Positions 18,790-31,651 of a stretch of 64,000 bases of DNA are shown piece after piece. This DNA is from Pseudomonas lalkuanensis (GTDB lineage: Bacteria; Pseudomonadota; Gammaproteobacteria; Pseudomonadales; Pseudomonadaceae), in the NCBI RefSeq assembly GCF_008807375.1, contig NZ_CP043311.1, positions 1,840,001 through 1,904,000 of the forward strand. The letters run 5' to 3'. How positions within the stretch are numbered: position 1 is the stretch's first letter; each line of letters starts with the position of its first letter. The notes beneath the pieces were generated by a model. That model was not told where the DNA came from, searched no databases, and worked only from the letters and a program-made list of their open reading frames with translations. The position numbers and the translations under genes were made by a program.

Positions 18790-19033
18790 TAGCGCTGGTG
18801 CGGCATTTTCACCCTGCCGGCGGGGCGCCCGGCGGGGTAGGTGCAAGGCGGTGACTGTGGTAAGCTCCGGCAGTTATTGCCGCCCCTCCATCGAGGCGGC
18901 CCAATTGCACAGATCCTTGGCTTAACTCGTTGATTTGTCGTGAGTCGCTGCAGCATCTGGCCGCAGTGACGAGCTTCGCGCCGCTCAGGATGAGAGGGGC
19001 GGAGTTTCATCAGAAAAAGGAACCAGGCTTCTC

Positions 19034-21808
<2,775 letters not shown>

Positions 21809-21821
21809 TAATTGTAAAAAC

Positions 21822-21845
21822 GGGCAGGCCGTCGGCGGCCTGTCC
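21822..21845 (+). terminator. Hairpin between gyrA and serC
   Basis: A 10-bp stem with one G-U pair (GGGCAGGCCG / CGGCCTGTCC) and TCGG loop lies 13 bases after the gyrA stop. An A-run precedes it but no T-run follows on the plus strand, so it may attenuate rather than stop transcription into serC. Confidence 0.45.
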
Positions 21846-21906
21846 ATTCGGTAGATGACAATCGGCGGGGGCACTGGTGCCCCCGCGCTACCCAGTGAGA
21901 ATGGAT

Positions 21907-22992
21907 GTGAGCAAGCGAGCCTTTAACTTCTGCGCCGGCCCCGCCGCGCTTCCGGAAGCTGTTCTGCAACGCGCCCAGGCGGAACTCCTCGACTGGCAGG
22001 GCAAAGGCCTGTCCGTCATGGAAATGAGCCACCGCAGCGATGAGTACGTCGCCATCGCCGAAAAGGCCGAGCAGGACCTGCGCGACCTCCTGTCCATTCC
22101 CTCGAACTACAAGGTGCTGTTCCTCCAGGGCGGCGCCAGCCAGCAGTTCGCCGAGATTCCGCTGAACCTCCTGCCCGAGAACGGCGTCGCCGACTACATC
22201 GACACCGGCATCTGGTCGAAGAAGAGCATCGACGAAGCGAGCCGCTTCGGCCGCGTCAACGTCGCCGCCAGCGCCAAGGGCTACGACTACTTCGCCATCC
22301 CCGGCCAGAACGAGTGGCAGCTGTCGAAAGACGCCGCCTACCTGCACTACGCCTCCAACGAAACCATCGGCGGCCTGCAGTTCGACTGGATTCCGGAAGT
22401 GGGCGACGTACCGCTGGTGGTGGACATGTCTTCCGACATCCTCTCCCGGCCGCTGGATGTATCCCGTTTCGGCCTGATCTACGCTGGCGCACAGAAGAAC
22501 ATCGGCCCGAGCGGCCTGGTGGTGGTCATCGTCCGCGAAGACCTGCTCGGCCGTGCCCGCGCCAATTGCCCGACCATGCTGAATTACAAGATCGCCGCTG
22601 ATAACGGCTCCATGTACAACACCCCGGCCACCTTCTCCTGGTACCTCTCCGGCCTCGTCTTCGAGTGGCTGAAGGAGCAGGGCGGTGTCGAGGCCATGGA
22701 GCAGCGCAACAAGGCGAAGAAGGAACTGCTCTACGGCTACATCGACAAGAGCGAGTTCTACACCAACCCCATCGCCCACAACGCCCGCTCCTGGATGAAC
22801 GTGCCGTTCCGCCTCGCCGATGAGCGCCTGGACAAGCCGTTCCTGGCTGGTGCCGACGCCCGTGGCCTGCTGAATCTCAAGGGCCATCGCTCCGTGGGCG
22901 GCATGCGCGCTTCCATCTACAACGCCGTCGGCCTCGATGCTGTCGAAGCCCTGGTGGCCTACATGGCGGAGTTCGAGAAGGAGCATGGCTGA
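21907..22992 (+). CDS. serC: Phosphoserine aminotransferase
   Basis: A PLP enzyme of serine and pyridoxine synthesis converting 3-phosphohydroxypyruvate to phosphoserine. The GTG at 21907 gives MSKRAFNFCAGPAALP and 361 residues, the usual Pseudomonas length, with GAGA six bases upstream. An ATG two codons earlier (21901) is the alternative. The PLP lysine is in YAGAQKNIGPSGL; FLQGGASQQF binds substrate phosphate. The stop overlaps the pheA start (ATGA), so translation is coupled. Confidence 0.95.
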   Translation: MSKRAFNFCAGPAALPEAVLQRAQAELLDWQGKGLSVMEMSHRSDEYVAIAEKAEQDLRDLLSIPSNYKVLFLQGGASQQFAEIPLNLLPENGVADYIDTGIWSKKSIDEASRFGRVNVAASAKGYDYFAIPGQNEWQLSKDAAYLHYASNETIGGLQFDWIPEVGDVPLVVDMSSDILSRPLDVSRFGLIYAGAQKNIGPSGLVVVIVREDLLGRARANCPTMLNYKIAADNGSMYNTPATFSWYLSGLVFEWLKEQGGVEAMEQRNKAKKELLYGYIDKSEFYTNPIAHNARSWMNVPFRLADERLDKPFLAGADARGLLNLKGHRSVGGMRASIYNAVGLDAVEALVAYMAEFEKEHG

Positions 22993-24098
22993 TGACGGAT
23001 GTAATCTCCGAGCAAGAACTCAAGGCGCTGCGCCTGCGCATCGACAGCCTCGATGAGAAGATCCTCGAGCTGATCAGCGAGCGTGCTCGCTGCGCCCAGG
23101 ACGTGGCCCGTGTGAAGATGGCCTCCCTGCCCGAGGGCGAGAAGCCGATCTTCTACCGTCCCGAGCGTGAGGCCTGGATCCTCAAGCGCATCATGGAACG
23201 CAACCAGGGCCCGCTGGACAACGAAGAGATGGCGCGGCTGTTCCGCGAAATCATGTCCTCCTGCCTGGCCCTGGAGCAGCCGCTCAAGGTCGCCTACCTT
23301 GGGCCGGAAGGCACCTTCACCCAGGCCGCGGCGCTCAAGCATTTCGGCCATGCGGTGATCAGCTCCCCCATGGCCGCCATCGACGAAGTGTTCCGCGAAG
23401 TGGCCGCCGGTGCGGTCAACTTCGGCGTGGTGCCGGTGGAGAACTCCACCGAGGGTGCGGTCAACCACACCCTCGACAGCTTCCTCGAGCACGACATGGT
23501 GATCTGCGGCGAGGTGGAACTGCGCATCCACCACCACTTGCTGGTGGGCGAGAACACCAAGACCGACAACATCACCCGCATCTACTCCCACGCCCAGTCC
23601 CTGGCCCAGTGCCGCAAGTGGCTGGACGCCCACTACCCGAATGTCGAGCGCGTGGCGGTGTCCAGCAACGCCGACGCCGCCAAGCGGGTGAAGAGCGAGT
23701 GGAACTCGGCGGCCATTGCCGGCGACATGGCGGCCAACCTCTACGGCCTGACCAAGCTGTGCGAGAAAATCGAGGATCGTCCGGACAACTCCACCCGCTT
23801 CCTCATCATCGGCAGCCAGGAAGTGCCGCCCACCGGCGACGACAAGACCTCCATCATCGTCTCCATGCGCAACAAGCCGGGCGCCCTGCACGAACTCCTG
23901 GTGCCGTTCCACAACAACGGCATCGACCTGACCCGCATCGAGACCCGCCCGTCCCGCAGTGGTAAGTGGACCTACGTGTTCTTCATCGACTTCGTAGGCC
24001 ACCACCGCGATCCGCTGATCAAGGACGTGCTGGAGAAGATCAACCAGGAAGCCGTTGCCCTGAAGGTGCTGGGTTCCTACCCCAAAGCGGTGCTTTGA
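22992..24098 (+). CDS. pheA: Bifunctional chorismate mutase / prephenate dehydratase
   Basis: The P-protein of phenylalanine synthesis, 368 residues. Residues 5-95 form an AroQ chorismate mutase (LRLRIDSLDEKILELISERARCA). Residues 98-275 form the prephenate dehydratase with the catalytic TRF motif (NSTRFLIIG). The C-terminal ACT domain has GALHELL and IETRPSRSGKW, the phenylalanine feedback site. It overlaps serC by one base at the start. hisC follows after 79 bp. Confidence 0.96.
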   Translation: MTDVISEQELKALRLRIDSLDEKILELISERARCAQDVARVKMASLPEGEKPIFYRPEREAWILKRIMERNQGPLDNEEMARLFREIMSSCLALEQPLKVAYLGPEGTFTQAAALKHFGHAVISSPMAAIDEVFREVAAGAVNFGVVPVENSTEGAVNHTLDSFLEHDMVICGEVELRIHHHLLVGENTKTDNITRIYSHAQSLAQCRKWLDAHYPNVERVAVSSNADAAKRVKSEWNSAAIAGDMAANLYGLTKLCEKIEDRPDNSTRFLIIGSQEVPPTGDDKTSIIVSMRNKPGALHELLVPFHNNGIDLTRIETRPSRSGKWTYVFFIDFVGHHRDPLIKDVLEKINQEAVALKVLGSYPKAVL

Positions 24099-24177
24099 AT
24101 TCGCGACGGGCCGCCGCGCTCCAGCCAGGGTTGGGGCGCGCCACGGTGGCCCCTAGCCCGTAGTTGAGGCTGAACCC

Positions 24178-25290
24178 ATGAGCTGTGACTTCCTCGCCCT
24201 TGCCCAACCGGGCGTGCAGAAACTTTCGCCCTACGTGCCCGGCAAGCCGGTGGACGAGCTGGCCCGTGAGCTGGACCTCGACCCGGCCGGCATCGTCAAG
24301 CTGGCCAGCAATGAGAACCCCCTCGGTCCGAGCCCCAAGGCCCTCGAAGCGATCCGCAACGAACTTGCCGAACTGACCCGCTACCCGGACGGCAACGGCT
24401 TCGAGCTCAAACGTCGCCTGGCCGAGCGCTGTGGCGTGACCCCGGCCCAGGTCACCCTGGGCAACGGCTCCAACGACATTCTCGACCTGGTGGCCCGTGC
24501 CTACCTGGCTCCCGGCCTGAACGCCGTGTTCAGCGAGCACGCCTTCGCCGTGTACCCCATCGCCACCCAGGCCGTGGGCGCTGCCGGCAAGGTGGTCCCG
24601 GCCAAGGACTTCGGCCATGACCTGCCGGCCATGCTGGCGGCCATCGACGCCGACACCCGCGTCGTGTTCATCGCCAACCCGAACAATCCCACCGGCACCT
24701 GGTTCGGCCCGGCCGCGCTGGAAGACTTCCTCGCCAGGGTCCCGGAAAATGTACTGGTGGTCCTGGACGAGGCCTACATCGAATACGCCGAGGGTGAAGA
24801 GCTCCCCGACGGCCTTCACTATCTGGCCCGTTATCCGAACCTGCTGGTGTCCCGTACCTTCTCCAAGGCCTATGGCCTGGCTTCGCTGCGCGTGGGCTAC
24901 GGCCTGTCCAGCGCCCGGGTGGCCGACGTGCTGAACCGCGTGCGCCAGCCCTTCAACGTCAACAGCCTGGCCCTGGCCGCCGCCTGCGCCGCCCTGGATG
25001 ACGCCGAGTACCTGGCCGAAAGCCGCCGTGTCAACGATGCCGGCATGGCCCAGCTGGAAGAGGGCTTCCGCGCCCTGGGGCTGACCTGGATTCCCTCCAA
25101 GGGCAACTTCATCGCTGTCGACTTCGGCCGCGATGCCTCCCCGATCAACCAGGGCATGCTCGCCGAAGGCGTGATCCTGCGCCCGGTGGCTGGTTACGGC
25201 ATGCCGACTTTCCTGCGCGTCTCCATCGGCCTGCCGGCCGAGAACGCCCGCTGCCTGGAAGCGCTGGCCAAGGTGCTCGGCCGTGGCTGA
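24178..25290 (+). CDS. hisC: Histidinol-phosphate / aromatic aminotransferase
   Basis: A 370-residue class I/II aminotransferase of the HisC2 type. Key segments are VKLASNENPLGPSPKALEAI, LGNGSNDILDLVARAYL and the PLP lysine in SRTFSKAYGLASLRVGYG. Its place between pheA and tyrA suggests it transaminates phenylpyruvate, hydroxyphenylpyruvate or arogenate as well as histidinol phosphate. The stop overlaps the start of the tyrA-aroA gene by eight bases. Confidence 0.93.
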   Translation: MSCDFLALAQPGVQKLSPYVPGKPVDELARELDLDPAGIVKLASNENPLGPSPKALEAIRNELAELTRYPDGNGFELKRRLAERCGVTPAQVTLGNGSNDILDLVARAYLAPGLNAVFSEHAFAVYPIATQAVGAAGKVVPAKDFGHDLPAMLAAIDADTRVVFIANPNNPTGTWFGPAALEDFLARVPENVLVVLDEAYIEYAEGEELPDGLHYLARYPNLLVSRTFSKAYGLASLRVGYGLSSARVADVLNRVRQPFNVNSLALAAACAALDDAEYLAESRRVNDAGMAQLEEGFRALGLTWIPSKGNFIAVDFGRDASPINQGMLAEGVILRPVAGYGMPTFLRVSIGLPAENARCLEALAKVLGRG

Positions 25291-27526
25291 TGTCATGACC
25301 GTGCAACAGGGCGCCCCTATCTTCGGGCGCCTGGTGGTGATCGGCCTCGGCCTGATCGGTGGCTCCTTCGCCAAGGGGCTGCGCGAGAAGGGCCTGTTCG
25401 CCGAAGTGGTGGGTGTGGACAGGGACCACGAGTCCTGCCGTATCGCTGTCGAGACAGGCGTGGTCGACCGTTGCGAGAGTGACCTCGCAGTGGCCTGCCA
25501 CGGTGCCGATGTGATCCAGCTGGCCGTGCCCATCCTCGCCATGGAAAAACTCCTCGCCGAACTTGCCATCCTTGACCTGGGCGACGCCGTGCTGACTGAC
25601 GTCGGCAGCGCCAAGGGCAATGTCGTTCGCGCCGCGCGCCGGGTGTTCGATGGCATGCCGGCGCGTTTCGTACCCGGCCATCCCATCGCCGGATCGGAGA
25701 AGAGCGGGGTGGAAGCCGCCAACGCCAGCCTGTTCCGCCGCCACAAGGTCATCCTCACCCCGGTGGGAAACACCGATCCATCTGCCCTGCAGTGCGTCGA
25801 CCAGCTCTGGCGAGCCCTCGGTGCTGATGTGGAACATATGGACGTCGAGCATCACGATGAGGTGCTCGCTGCCACCAGCCACCTGCCGCACCTGCTGGCA
25901 TTCGGGCTGGTCGACTCGCTGGCCAAGCGCAGCGAGAATCTGGATATCTTCCGTTATGCCGCTGGTGGATTCCGTGACTTCACGCGTATCGCCGGCAGCG
26001 ACCCGGTAATGTGGCACGACATCTTCCTCGCCAACCGCGACGCCGTGCTGCGCATACTGGACGCATTTCGCGATGACCTCGACGCCCTGCGCGGCGCGGT
26101 CGACGCAGGGGACGGGCATGAATTGCTGGGCGTGTTCACTCGCGCCCGCTTCGCCCGCGAGCATTTCAGCAAAATCCTGGCCCGCAGGGCCTATGTGGAC
26201 GCCATGCACAATAACGATCTGATTTACCTGGCTCAGCCGGGTGGCAAACTCGCCGGCCGTGTTCGCGTTCCGGGCGACAAGTCCATCTCGCACCGTTCCA
26301 TCATGCTCGGCTCCCTGGCCATCGGGACCACCGAGGTGGAAGGCTTCCTCGAAGGCGAAGACGCCCTGGCGACCCTGCAGGCCTTCCGCGACATGGGGGT
26401 GGTCATCGAAGGGCCGCACCACGGCCGCGTGACCATCCACGGCGTTGGTCTGCACGGTCTGAAACCGCCGCCCGGCCCGCTGTACCTCGGTAACTCCGGC
26501 ACCTCCATGCGCCTGCTCAGCGGCCTGCTGGCGGCCCAGCCGTTCGATACCACCCTGACTGGCGACGCCTCCCTGTCCAAGCGCCCGATGAATCGCGTGG
26601 CCAAGCCCCTGCGCGAAATGGGCGCGGTGATCGAGACCGGCGCTGAAGGTCGTCCGCCGCTGACCATCCGTGGGGGCCAGCGCCTGACCGGCATGAGCTA
26701 CGAAATGCCCATGGCCAGTGCCCAGGTGAAGTCCTGCCTGCTGCTGGCCGGCCTCTACGCCGCCGGTGAAACCTCCGTGACCGAGCCGGCCCCGACCCGC
26801 GATCACACCGAGCGCATGCTGCAAGGCTTCGGCTATCCGGTGAAGGTTGACGGCAATACCGCCACCGTTGAAAGTGGCCACAAGCTTTCCGCCTGTCGCA
26901 TCGAAGTGCCGGCCGACATCTCCTCTGCTGCCTTCTTCCTGGTGGCCGCGAGCATCGCCGAAGGCTCCGAACTGGTGCTGGAACACGTCGGCATCAACCC
27001 GACCCGTACCGGCGTGATCGACATCCTCAAGCTGATGGGCGGCGACATCACCCTGGAAAACCAGCGTGAAGTGGGCGGCGAGCCGGTGGCCGATATTCGT
27101 GTACGTGCGGCCAAGCTGAAGGGCATCGATATCCCTGAAGACCTGGTTCCGCTGGCCATCGACGAGTTCCCCGTGCTCTTCGTCGCCGCTGCCTGTGCCG
27201 AAGGTCGCACCGTGCTGCGTGGCGCAGAAGAACTGCGGGTGAAGGAATCCGACCGCATCCAGGTCATGGCCGACGGCCTGCTTGCCCTGGGCGTGAAGGC
27301 CGAGCCGACCCCGGACGGCATCGTCATCGAAGGCGGCCCCATGGGCGGCGGCGAAGTCTGGAGCCACGGCGACCACCGTATCGCCATGTCCTTCAGCGTG
27401 GCGTCGCTGCGTGCCAGCGCGCCGATCCGCATCCACGATTGCGCCAACGTTGCAACTTCCTTCCCGAATTTCCTCGGCCTCGCGGCCCAGTCCGGCATCC
27501 GTGTCGCGGAAGAGGGCAAGGCATGA
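25283..27526 (+). CDS. Fused prephenate dehydrogenase / EPSP synthase (TyrA-AroA)
   Basis: A 747-residue fusion characteristic of Pseudomonas. Residues 10-300 are prephenate/arogenate dehydrogenase: Rossmann motif [16 protein letters not shown] and [10 protein letters not shown]. From about residue 312 ([27 protein letters not shown]) it is 3-phosphoshikimate 1-carboxyvinyltransferase, with [32 protein letters not shown] and [10 protein letters not shown]. The blocks are nearer the class II (CP4-like) group, but the Gly of the glyphosate-contact loop (NSGTS) is retained. The GTG at 25283 overlaps hisC; an ATG at 25295 is an alternative start. Confidence 0.95.
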   Translation: MADVMTVQQGAPIFGRLVVIGLGLIGGSFAKGLREKGLFAEVVGVDRDHESCRIAVETGVVDRCESDLAVACHGADVIQLAVPILAMEKLLAELAILDLGDAVLTDVGSAKGNVVRAARRVFDGMPARFVPGHPIAGSEKSGVEAANASLFRRHKVILTPVGNTDPSALQCVDQLWRALGADVEHMDVEHHDEVLAATSHLPHLLAFGLVDSLAKRSENLDIFRYAAGGFRDFTRIAGSDPVMWHDIFLANRDAVLRILDAFRDDLDALRGAVDAGDGHELLGVFTRARFAREHFSKILARRAYVDAMHNNDLIYLAQPGGKLAGRVRVPGDKSISHRSIMLGSLAIGTTEVEGFLEGEDALATLQAFRDMGVVIEGPHHGRVTIHGVGLHGLKPPPGPLYLGNSGTSMRLLSGLLAAQPFDTTLTGDASLSKRPMNRVAKPLREMGAVIETGAEGRPPLTIRGGQRLTGMSYEMPMASAQVKSCLLLAGLYAAGETSVTEPAPTRDHTERMLQGFGYPVKVDGNTATVESGHKLSACRIEVPADISSAAFFLVAASIAEGSELVLEHVGINPTRTGVIDILKLMGGDITLENQREVGGEPVADIRVRAAKLKGIDIPEDLVPLAIDEFPVLFVAAACAEGRTVLRGAEELRVKESDRIQVMADGLLALGVKAEPTPDGIVIEGGPMGGGEVWSHGDHRIAMSFSVASLRASAPIRIHDCANVATSFPNFLGLAAQSGIRVAEEGKA

Positions 27527-28209
27527 ACGCCAACCTGCCCGTAATCGCCATCGACGGACCCAGCGGTTCCGGCAAGGGCACCGTCGCTGGCCGTCTGGCC
27601 AAGCGCCTGGGCTGGCATCTGCTGGACTCCGGCGCGCTGTACCGCCTGCTGGCCTTCGCCGCGCGTAACCACGGTGTCGACCTGACCAACGAGGAATCCC
27701 TCAAGGTCCTGGCGGCGCACCTGGACGTGCAGTTCAACGCGAAGGCCGGTGGCGGCCAGAGCATCGTGCTGGAAGGTGAAGACGTCACCGACGTGATTCG
27801 CTCCGAGCAGGTCGGTGCCGGCGCCTCCCAGGTCGCCGCGCTGCCCGCCGTGCGTGAAGCCCTGCTGCAACGCCAGCGTGCTTTCCTCGAAGCCCCCGGC
27901 CTGGTGGCCGACGGCCGCGATATGGGCACCGTGGTGTTCCCGCAGGCGCAGCTGAAGATATTCCTCACCGCCAGCGCCGAAGAGCGCGCCCGCCGCCGCT
28001 ACCTGCAGCTCAAGGGCAAGGGCATGGAAGCCGACCAGGCTGCCCTGCTGACGGAAATCCAGGAACGCGACGAGCGTGACAGCCAGCGTTCCGTGGCCCC
28101 GCTGAAGCCGGCCGAGGATGCGATCATTCTGGATTCCACCAGCCTCAGCATCGACGAAGTTCAGGACAAGATCCTCGAAGCCTTCGCCGCCCTCGGCCTG
28201 GACGACTGA
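27523..28209 (+). CDS. cmk: Cytidylate kinase
   Basis: A 228-residue CMP/dCMP kinase. The P-loop is [26 protein letters not shown] and [13 protein letters not shown] are conserved substrate-binding segments, and RARRRYLQL and RDERDSQRS form the lid. Its ATG overlaps the stop of the upstream fusion gene (ATGA). Length and C-terminus are intact. In most pseudomonads rpsA follows; here a strong terminator and a convergent BCCT gene follow instead. Confidence 0.96.
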   Translation: MNANLPVIAIDGPSGSGKGTVAGRLAKRLGWHLLDSGALYRLLAFAARNHGVDLTNEESLKVLAAHLDVQFNAKAGGGQSIVLEGEDVTDVIRSEQVGAGASQVAALPAVREALLQRQRAFLEAPGLVADGRDMGTVVFPQAQLKIFLTASAEERARRRYLQLKGKGMEADQAALLTEIQERDERDSQRSVAPLKPAEDAIILDSTSLSIDEVQDKILEAFAALGLDD

Positions 28210-28227
28210 AGTCCCGGTTCGACGAAA

Positions 28228-28258
28228 ACGCCGCAGTCACCGACTGCGGCGTTTTTGT
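28228..28258 (+). terminator. Intrinsic terminator after cmk
   Basis: An 11-bp perfect stem (ACGCCGCAGTC / GACTGCGGCGT) with a three-base loop is followed by TTTTTGTTT, 18 bases after the cmk stop. The flanking A-run upstream makes it plausible on the minus strand for the convergent BCCT gene too. Confidence 0.93.
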
Positions 28259-28325
28259 TTGTGGAGCGGGGAGGTCGTATCGGTCGTTTCGCGCAATCAG
28301 TGCGCGCAGCGCACCCTGGGATCCA

Positions 28326-28395
28326 GCACCTGTTCTGAATGGCGCGAGGTGAGCCGTGCGCACCGGCTGTTCAGCGATAGCGAGGAAACAGGTGC
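28326..28395. repeat. Hairpin element with 9-bp terminal inverted repeats
   Basis: GCACCTGTT at 28326 and AACAGGTGC at 28387 are exact inverted repeats bounding about 50 bases that include GCCGTGCGCACCGG, a sequence shared with the element at 62871-62950. It lies between the cmk terminator and the BCCT stop codon, at the apparent synteny breakpoint. It could be a degenerate miniature element or the BCCT 3' structure. Confidence 0.4.
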
Positions 28396-28420
28396 CGCCG
28401 TGAAGCAGCACCCTGGAACC

Positions 28421-29986
28421 TCAATCCGCAGCGGCACGCACCGGATTGCGCAGAGCAGCAAGCGAGTTGTGCGCGACGCCAATCGGCTGGTCATTCATCA
28501 GCGCCTTGCACAGCGATACGCACAATCCCACCATCACCAGCAGGAACGGCGCGGCGAAGATGATGGCGGCGGTCTGCAGTGCATTGAGGCCACCCATCAC
28601 CAGCAGCACGGAGGCGGCTGCGCTGGTCAACACGCCCCACAGCGCCACCAGCCAGCTCGGCGGCTTCAGGTTGCCGTGGGCGCAGAGCATGCCCATGACG
28701 ATGGAGCCCGCATCTGCCCCGGAGATGAAGAACACGCCCACCAGCAGAATGGCCGCAAATGAGGTCAGCGCCGCGGCCGGATACTGGGCCAGCAGCATGA
28801 ACAGCGCCACCGCCGGTCCCTGGTCCTTCACGGCCGTGGCGATGCCGCCCGCACCGGCCAGCTCCGAGTACAGCGCCGAGCCGCCCATGATCGCGAACCA
28901 CACCATCGTCACCCCGCTGGGAATGACGATCACGCCGATCACGAACTCGCGAATGGTGCGGCCGCGCGAAATGCGCGCGATGAAGGTGCCCACGAACGGC
29001 GCCCAGGAAATCCACCAGGCCCAGTAGAAGATGGTCCAGCCGGCGAGCCACTTGCCATCGCTGAACGCCGCGGTGCGGAACGACATCGGCACCAGTTCCT
29101 GGAGGTATTCGCCTATCGAAGCGACCAGCGTATTGACGATGAAGACGCTCGGGCCCACTGCCGCCAGGAACAACAGCAGCACCACCGCGACCACCATGTT
29201 CAGGTTGCTCAGGAACTGCACCCCCTTGCCCACGCCGGAAATGGCGGAAAGGATGAAGAACACCGTCATCACCACGATGATCGCCAACGCAATGTTGTTC
29301 GATTCGCCGGTGTTCCAGAGGTAGTTCAGGCCACTGTTGATCTGCTGCGCACCCAGGCCGAGCGAGGTGGCGGTGCCGAAGAGCGTGGCCAGGACCGCCA
29401 GTATGTCGATCGACTTGCCCAGTGGCCCGCGCACGCCCGCCTCGCCAATCAGCGGTGTAAAGGCACTGGAGATCAGGTTGGGCAGTCCCTTGCGGAACGA
29501 GAAGTAGGCGATGACCAGACCGACGATGGCGTAGATCGCCCAGGGGTGGAATGCCCAATGGAAGTAGGCGTATCCCATTGCGATCTTGGCCGCTTCCCGG
29601 GAGTGCGCCGGCGCCAGTTCGGGCGGAATTGTCGAAAAGTGTGTGATGGGCTCGGCCACGCCCCAGAACATGAGCCCGATGCCCATGCCGACGCTGAACA
29701 TCATCGCGATCCACGACGACGTACTGAACTCGGGTTGTTCATCGTCCTTGCCCAGTCTGATCCGGCCGAAGCGGCTGAATGCCAGGAACAGGGCGAAGCC
29801 CAGAAAGAAGGCGGTGGAGAGGACGAAGCTCCAGCCGAACCAGTCGATGATCTTGTCCAGCAGAGCCTGCGCCGCAGTCGACAAGGCCTTGGGCCAGAGT
29901 GCTCCTCCAGCGACCAACGAGGCCGATATCACGACAGCCCCCCAGAAAACGACCTTGTCGACGGGTGATTTGGGTGTCTTGCGCAT
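28421..29986 (-). CDS. BCCT family (betaine/choline/carnitine) transporter
   Basis: A membrane carrier of 521 residues with 12 hydrophobic segments. The BCCT hallmarks are GMGIGLMFWGVAEPITH in helix 3 and the tryptophan-rich WTIFYWAWWISWAPFVGTFIARISRGRTIREF around helix 8. Substrate is probably a quaternary ammonium compound such as betaine, choline or carnitine. The C-terminal tail is short, unlike the long osmosensory tails of BetT or BetP. The ATG at 29986 has AGGAGG three bases upstream. No bet genes adjoin it. A palindrome CGACCGGTCG at 30131 upstream might be a TetR-type operator. Confidence 0.88.
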   Translation of the reverse strand: MRKTPKSPVDKVVFWGAVVISASLVAGGALWPKALSTAAQALLDKIIDWFGWSFVLSTAFFLGFALFLAFSRFGRIRLGKDDEQPEFSTSSWIAMMFSVGMGIGLMFWGVAEPITHFSTIPPELAPAHSREAAKIAMGYAYFHWAFHPWAIYAIVGLVIAYFSFRKGLPNLISSAFTPLIGEAGVRGPLGKSIDILAVLATLFGTATSLGLGAQQINSGLNYLWNTGESNNIALAIIVVMTVFFILSAISGVGKGVQFLSNLNMVVAVVLLLFLAAVGPSVFIVNTLVASIGEYLQELVPMSFRTAAFSDGKWLAGWTIFYWAWWISWAPFVGTFIARISRGRTIREFVIGVIVIPSGVTMVWFAIMGGSALYSELAGAGGIATAVKDQGPAVALFMLLAQYPAAALTSFAAILLVGVFFISGADAGSIVMGMLCAHGNLKPPSWLVALWGVLTSAAASVLLVMGGLNALQTAAIIFAAPFLLVMVGLCVSLCKALMNDQPIGVAHNSLAALRNPVRAAAD

Positions 29987-30192
29987 GGGCCTCCTCAAGC
30001 ATTGCGTGCTTTTTCTTGTAAGTGTGAAACCTGCCGTGCGAGCGACAGTCAGAGCCCCGTAATGGTCGCGTGGCCGGTGAACCGCTTCTTGTGCGTGGAC
30101 GATGCCCGCCGATCCAATTGCGACAGACTTCGACCGGTCGGTCGCGTTGGCGCTGACGCCGAAGATAGACGGTCATTCGACGCCCAAGAAGC

Positions 30193-30217
30193 AAAACGGG
30201 CCCTGAGGGCCCGTTTT
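30193..30217 (-). terminator. Bidirectional-looking terminator after the MHS transporter gene
   Basis: A perfect 11-bp stem AAAACGGGCCC / GGGCCCGTTTT with a TGA loop lies 33 bases beyond the transporter stop; the minus strand ends in TTTT. The symmetry means it could also work on the plus strand, but no plus-strand gene reads into it. Confidence 0.88.
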
Positions 30218-30249
30218 CGTTTGGACAAGAATCGCTTCCTTCAGATCAC

Positions 30250-31581
30250 TCATACCGAGCGCAGAATCTCCGCACCCGTCTCGACTCCAGAATCCGCATC
30301 GATCTCCTTCATCCCCAGATGCGCCGTCTCCCTCAGCAGGAACGAGCACACCGCCACCAGCGCCAGCGCAGCAGCGCCATAGGCGGCCACGCCAAACGGG
30401 CTGCCGGTGGCGATGAGAATCGCCGTGGCCAGGCTGGACGCCGTGCCGCCACCAAAGGCCGCGCCTATCTGGTAGGCGGCGGACATGCCGGAGTAGCGCA
30501 TGTGGCGCGGGAACTGTTCGGCGAGGAAGGCGGGGATCGGGCCCTGGGTCGCGCCCATCAATGCGCCGACCATGACGTACGCCATGCAGGCGATGGGTAG
30601 GCTGTGGCGGCCCACCAGGGTGAAGAAGACGAAGAAGCCGACGGCCATCAGCAAGGCGCCGAGAATCATCACGGTGCGCCGGCCCAGGCGGTCGGAGAGG
30701 CTGGCGAACAGCGGGGCGCTGATGACGATGGCAACGGACAGGGACACGTCGAACAGCAGTGCTTCGGTGCTGCCGTAGCCCATTTGCGTGGCGTAGGCGA
30801 GGAAGAAGGTGCTGCCGATATAGGCGATGGTCACGTAGCCGAAGGCGATGCCGGTGCACAGCAGCATCTCGCGAGGGCGCGAGCGCAGGGCGGCAACCAG
30901 GGGCAGGCGGGTGTTCTCTTGCGGTTGCAGTGGCTTGCTGGCGGGATTCGACAGGCGCGCGTAGAGGCCGATCAGCACCAGGACACCGCCGAGCCAGAAG
31001 GGGATGCGCCAGGCGAAGTCGGCCAGGTTGTCGTCGTAGGCGGCGCTGACGATGGCGAACACGGCGGAACCGAGGATGCCGCCGATGCCGATGCCCATGC
31101 TGGTGAAGCTGCCCCAGAGGCCGCGCTTTCCGGCCGGGGCGGATTCGATGCCGAAGAGGGCCGCGCCACCCCATTCACCGCCGGCGGCGAAGCCCTGCAC
31201 CAGGCGCAGCAGCACCAGCAGGACAGGCGCCGCAGCACCGATGCTCTCGTGGGAAGGCAGGCAGCCGATGGCCAGGGTGCTGAAACCCATCAGCAGCAGG
31301 GTGACCACCAGCGCTTTCTGGCGGCCAGCCTTGTCGCCGAAATGGCCGAACACCATGCCGCCCAGCGGACGGGCGAAGAAGCCCACGCCGAACGCGCCGA
31401 AGGCGACCAGCGTGGCGGTGAGCGGGTCCAGGTCGGGGAAGAATACCTGGGGGAAGACCAGGGCGGCGGCGACGCCATAGATGACGAAGTCGTAGAACTC
31501 CAGGGCGGTGCCCAGACCCGAGACGAAGAAGGTCCGGAGCGCCGATTGCGATCCCGTTGCCGGGGAAGGTTGATTTGCCAT
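30250..31581 (-). CDS. MFS transporter, metabolite:H+ symporter (MHS) family
   Basis: A 443-residue 12-helix carrier. MHS traits are LEFYDFVIYGVAAALVFPQ in helix 1, the loop motif GHFGDKAGRQKALV, and RLVQGFAAGGEWGGAALFGIESAP. The family (ShiA, ProP, YhjE, KgtP) moves organic acids, amino acids or betaines with protons. It is the last gene of a minus-strand group with the C45 hydrolase 70 bp upstream and the exported amidohydrolase beyond, so it probably imports the product or substrate of those enzymes. Confidence 0.88.
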   Translation of the reverse strand: MANQPSPATGSQSALRTFFVSGLGTALEFYDFVIYGVAAALVFPQVFFPDLDPLTATLVAFGAFGVGFFARPLGGMVFGHFGDKAGRQKALVVTLLLMGFSTLAIGCLPSHESIGAAAPVLLVLLRLVQGFAAGGEWGGAALFGIESAPAGKRGLWGSFTSMGIGIGGILGSAVFAIVSAAYDDNLADFAWRIPFWLGGVLVLIGLYARLSNPASKPLQPQENTRLPLVAALRSRPREMLLCTGIAFGYVTIAYIGSTFFLAYATQMGYGSTEALLFDVSLSVAIVISAPLFASLSDRLGRRTVMILGALLMAVGFFVFFTLVGRHSLPIACMAYVMVGALMGATQGPIPAFLAEQFPRHMRYSGMSAAYQIGAAFGGGTASSLATAILIATGSPFGVAAYGAAALALVAVCSFLLRETAHLGMKEIDADSGVETGAEILRSV

Positions 31582-31651
31582 TTGCCTTTGCTCGTCTTGT
31601 CGTTGTTGGAGGGAGCTGCTGGCGGCAGGTGGCTGCCTGCCGCCGTTGCGG

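Noticed and set aside
25283..27526. Possible glyphosate-tolerant EPSP synthase
   Set aside because: The domain has class II-like blocks, but the key Gly in LGNSGTSMR is retained and tolerance cannot be judged from sequence alone.
22992..27526. tyrA-aroA as an assembly-caused fusion
   Set aside because: The same fusion is the normal arrangement in Pseudomonas and the frame is continuous with a plausible linker.
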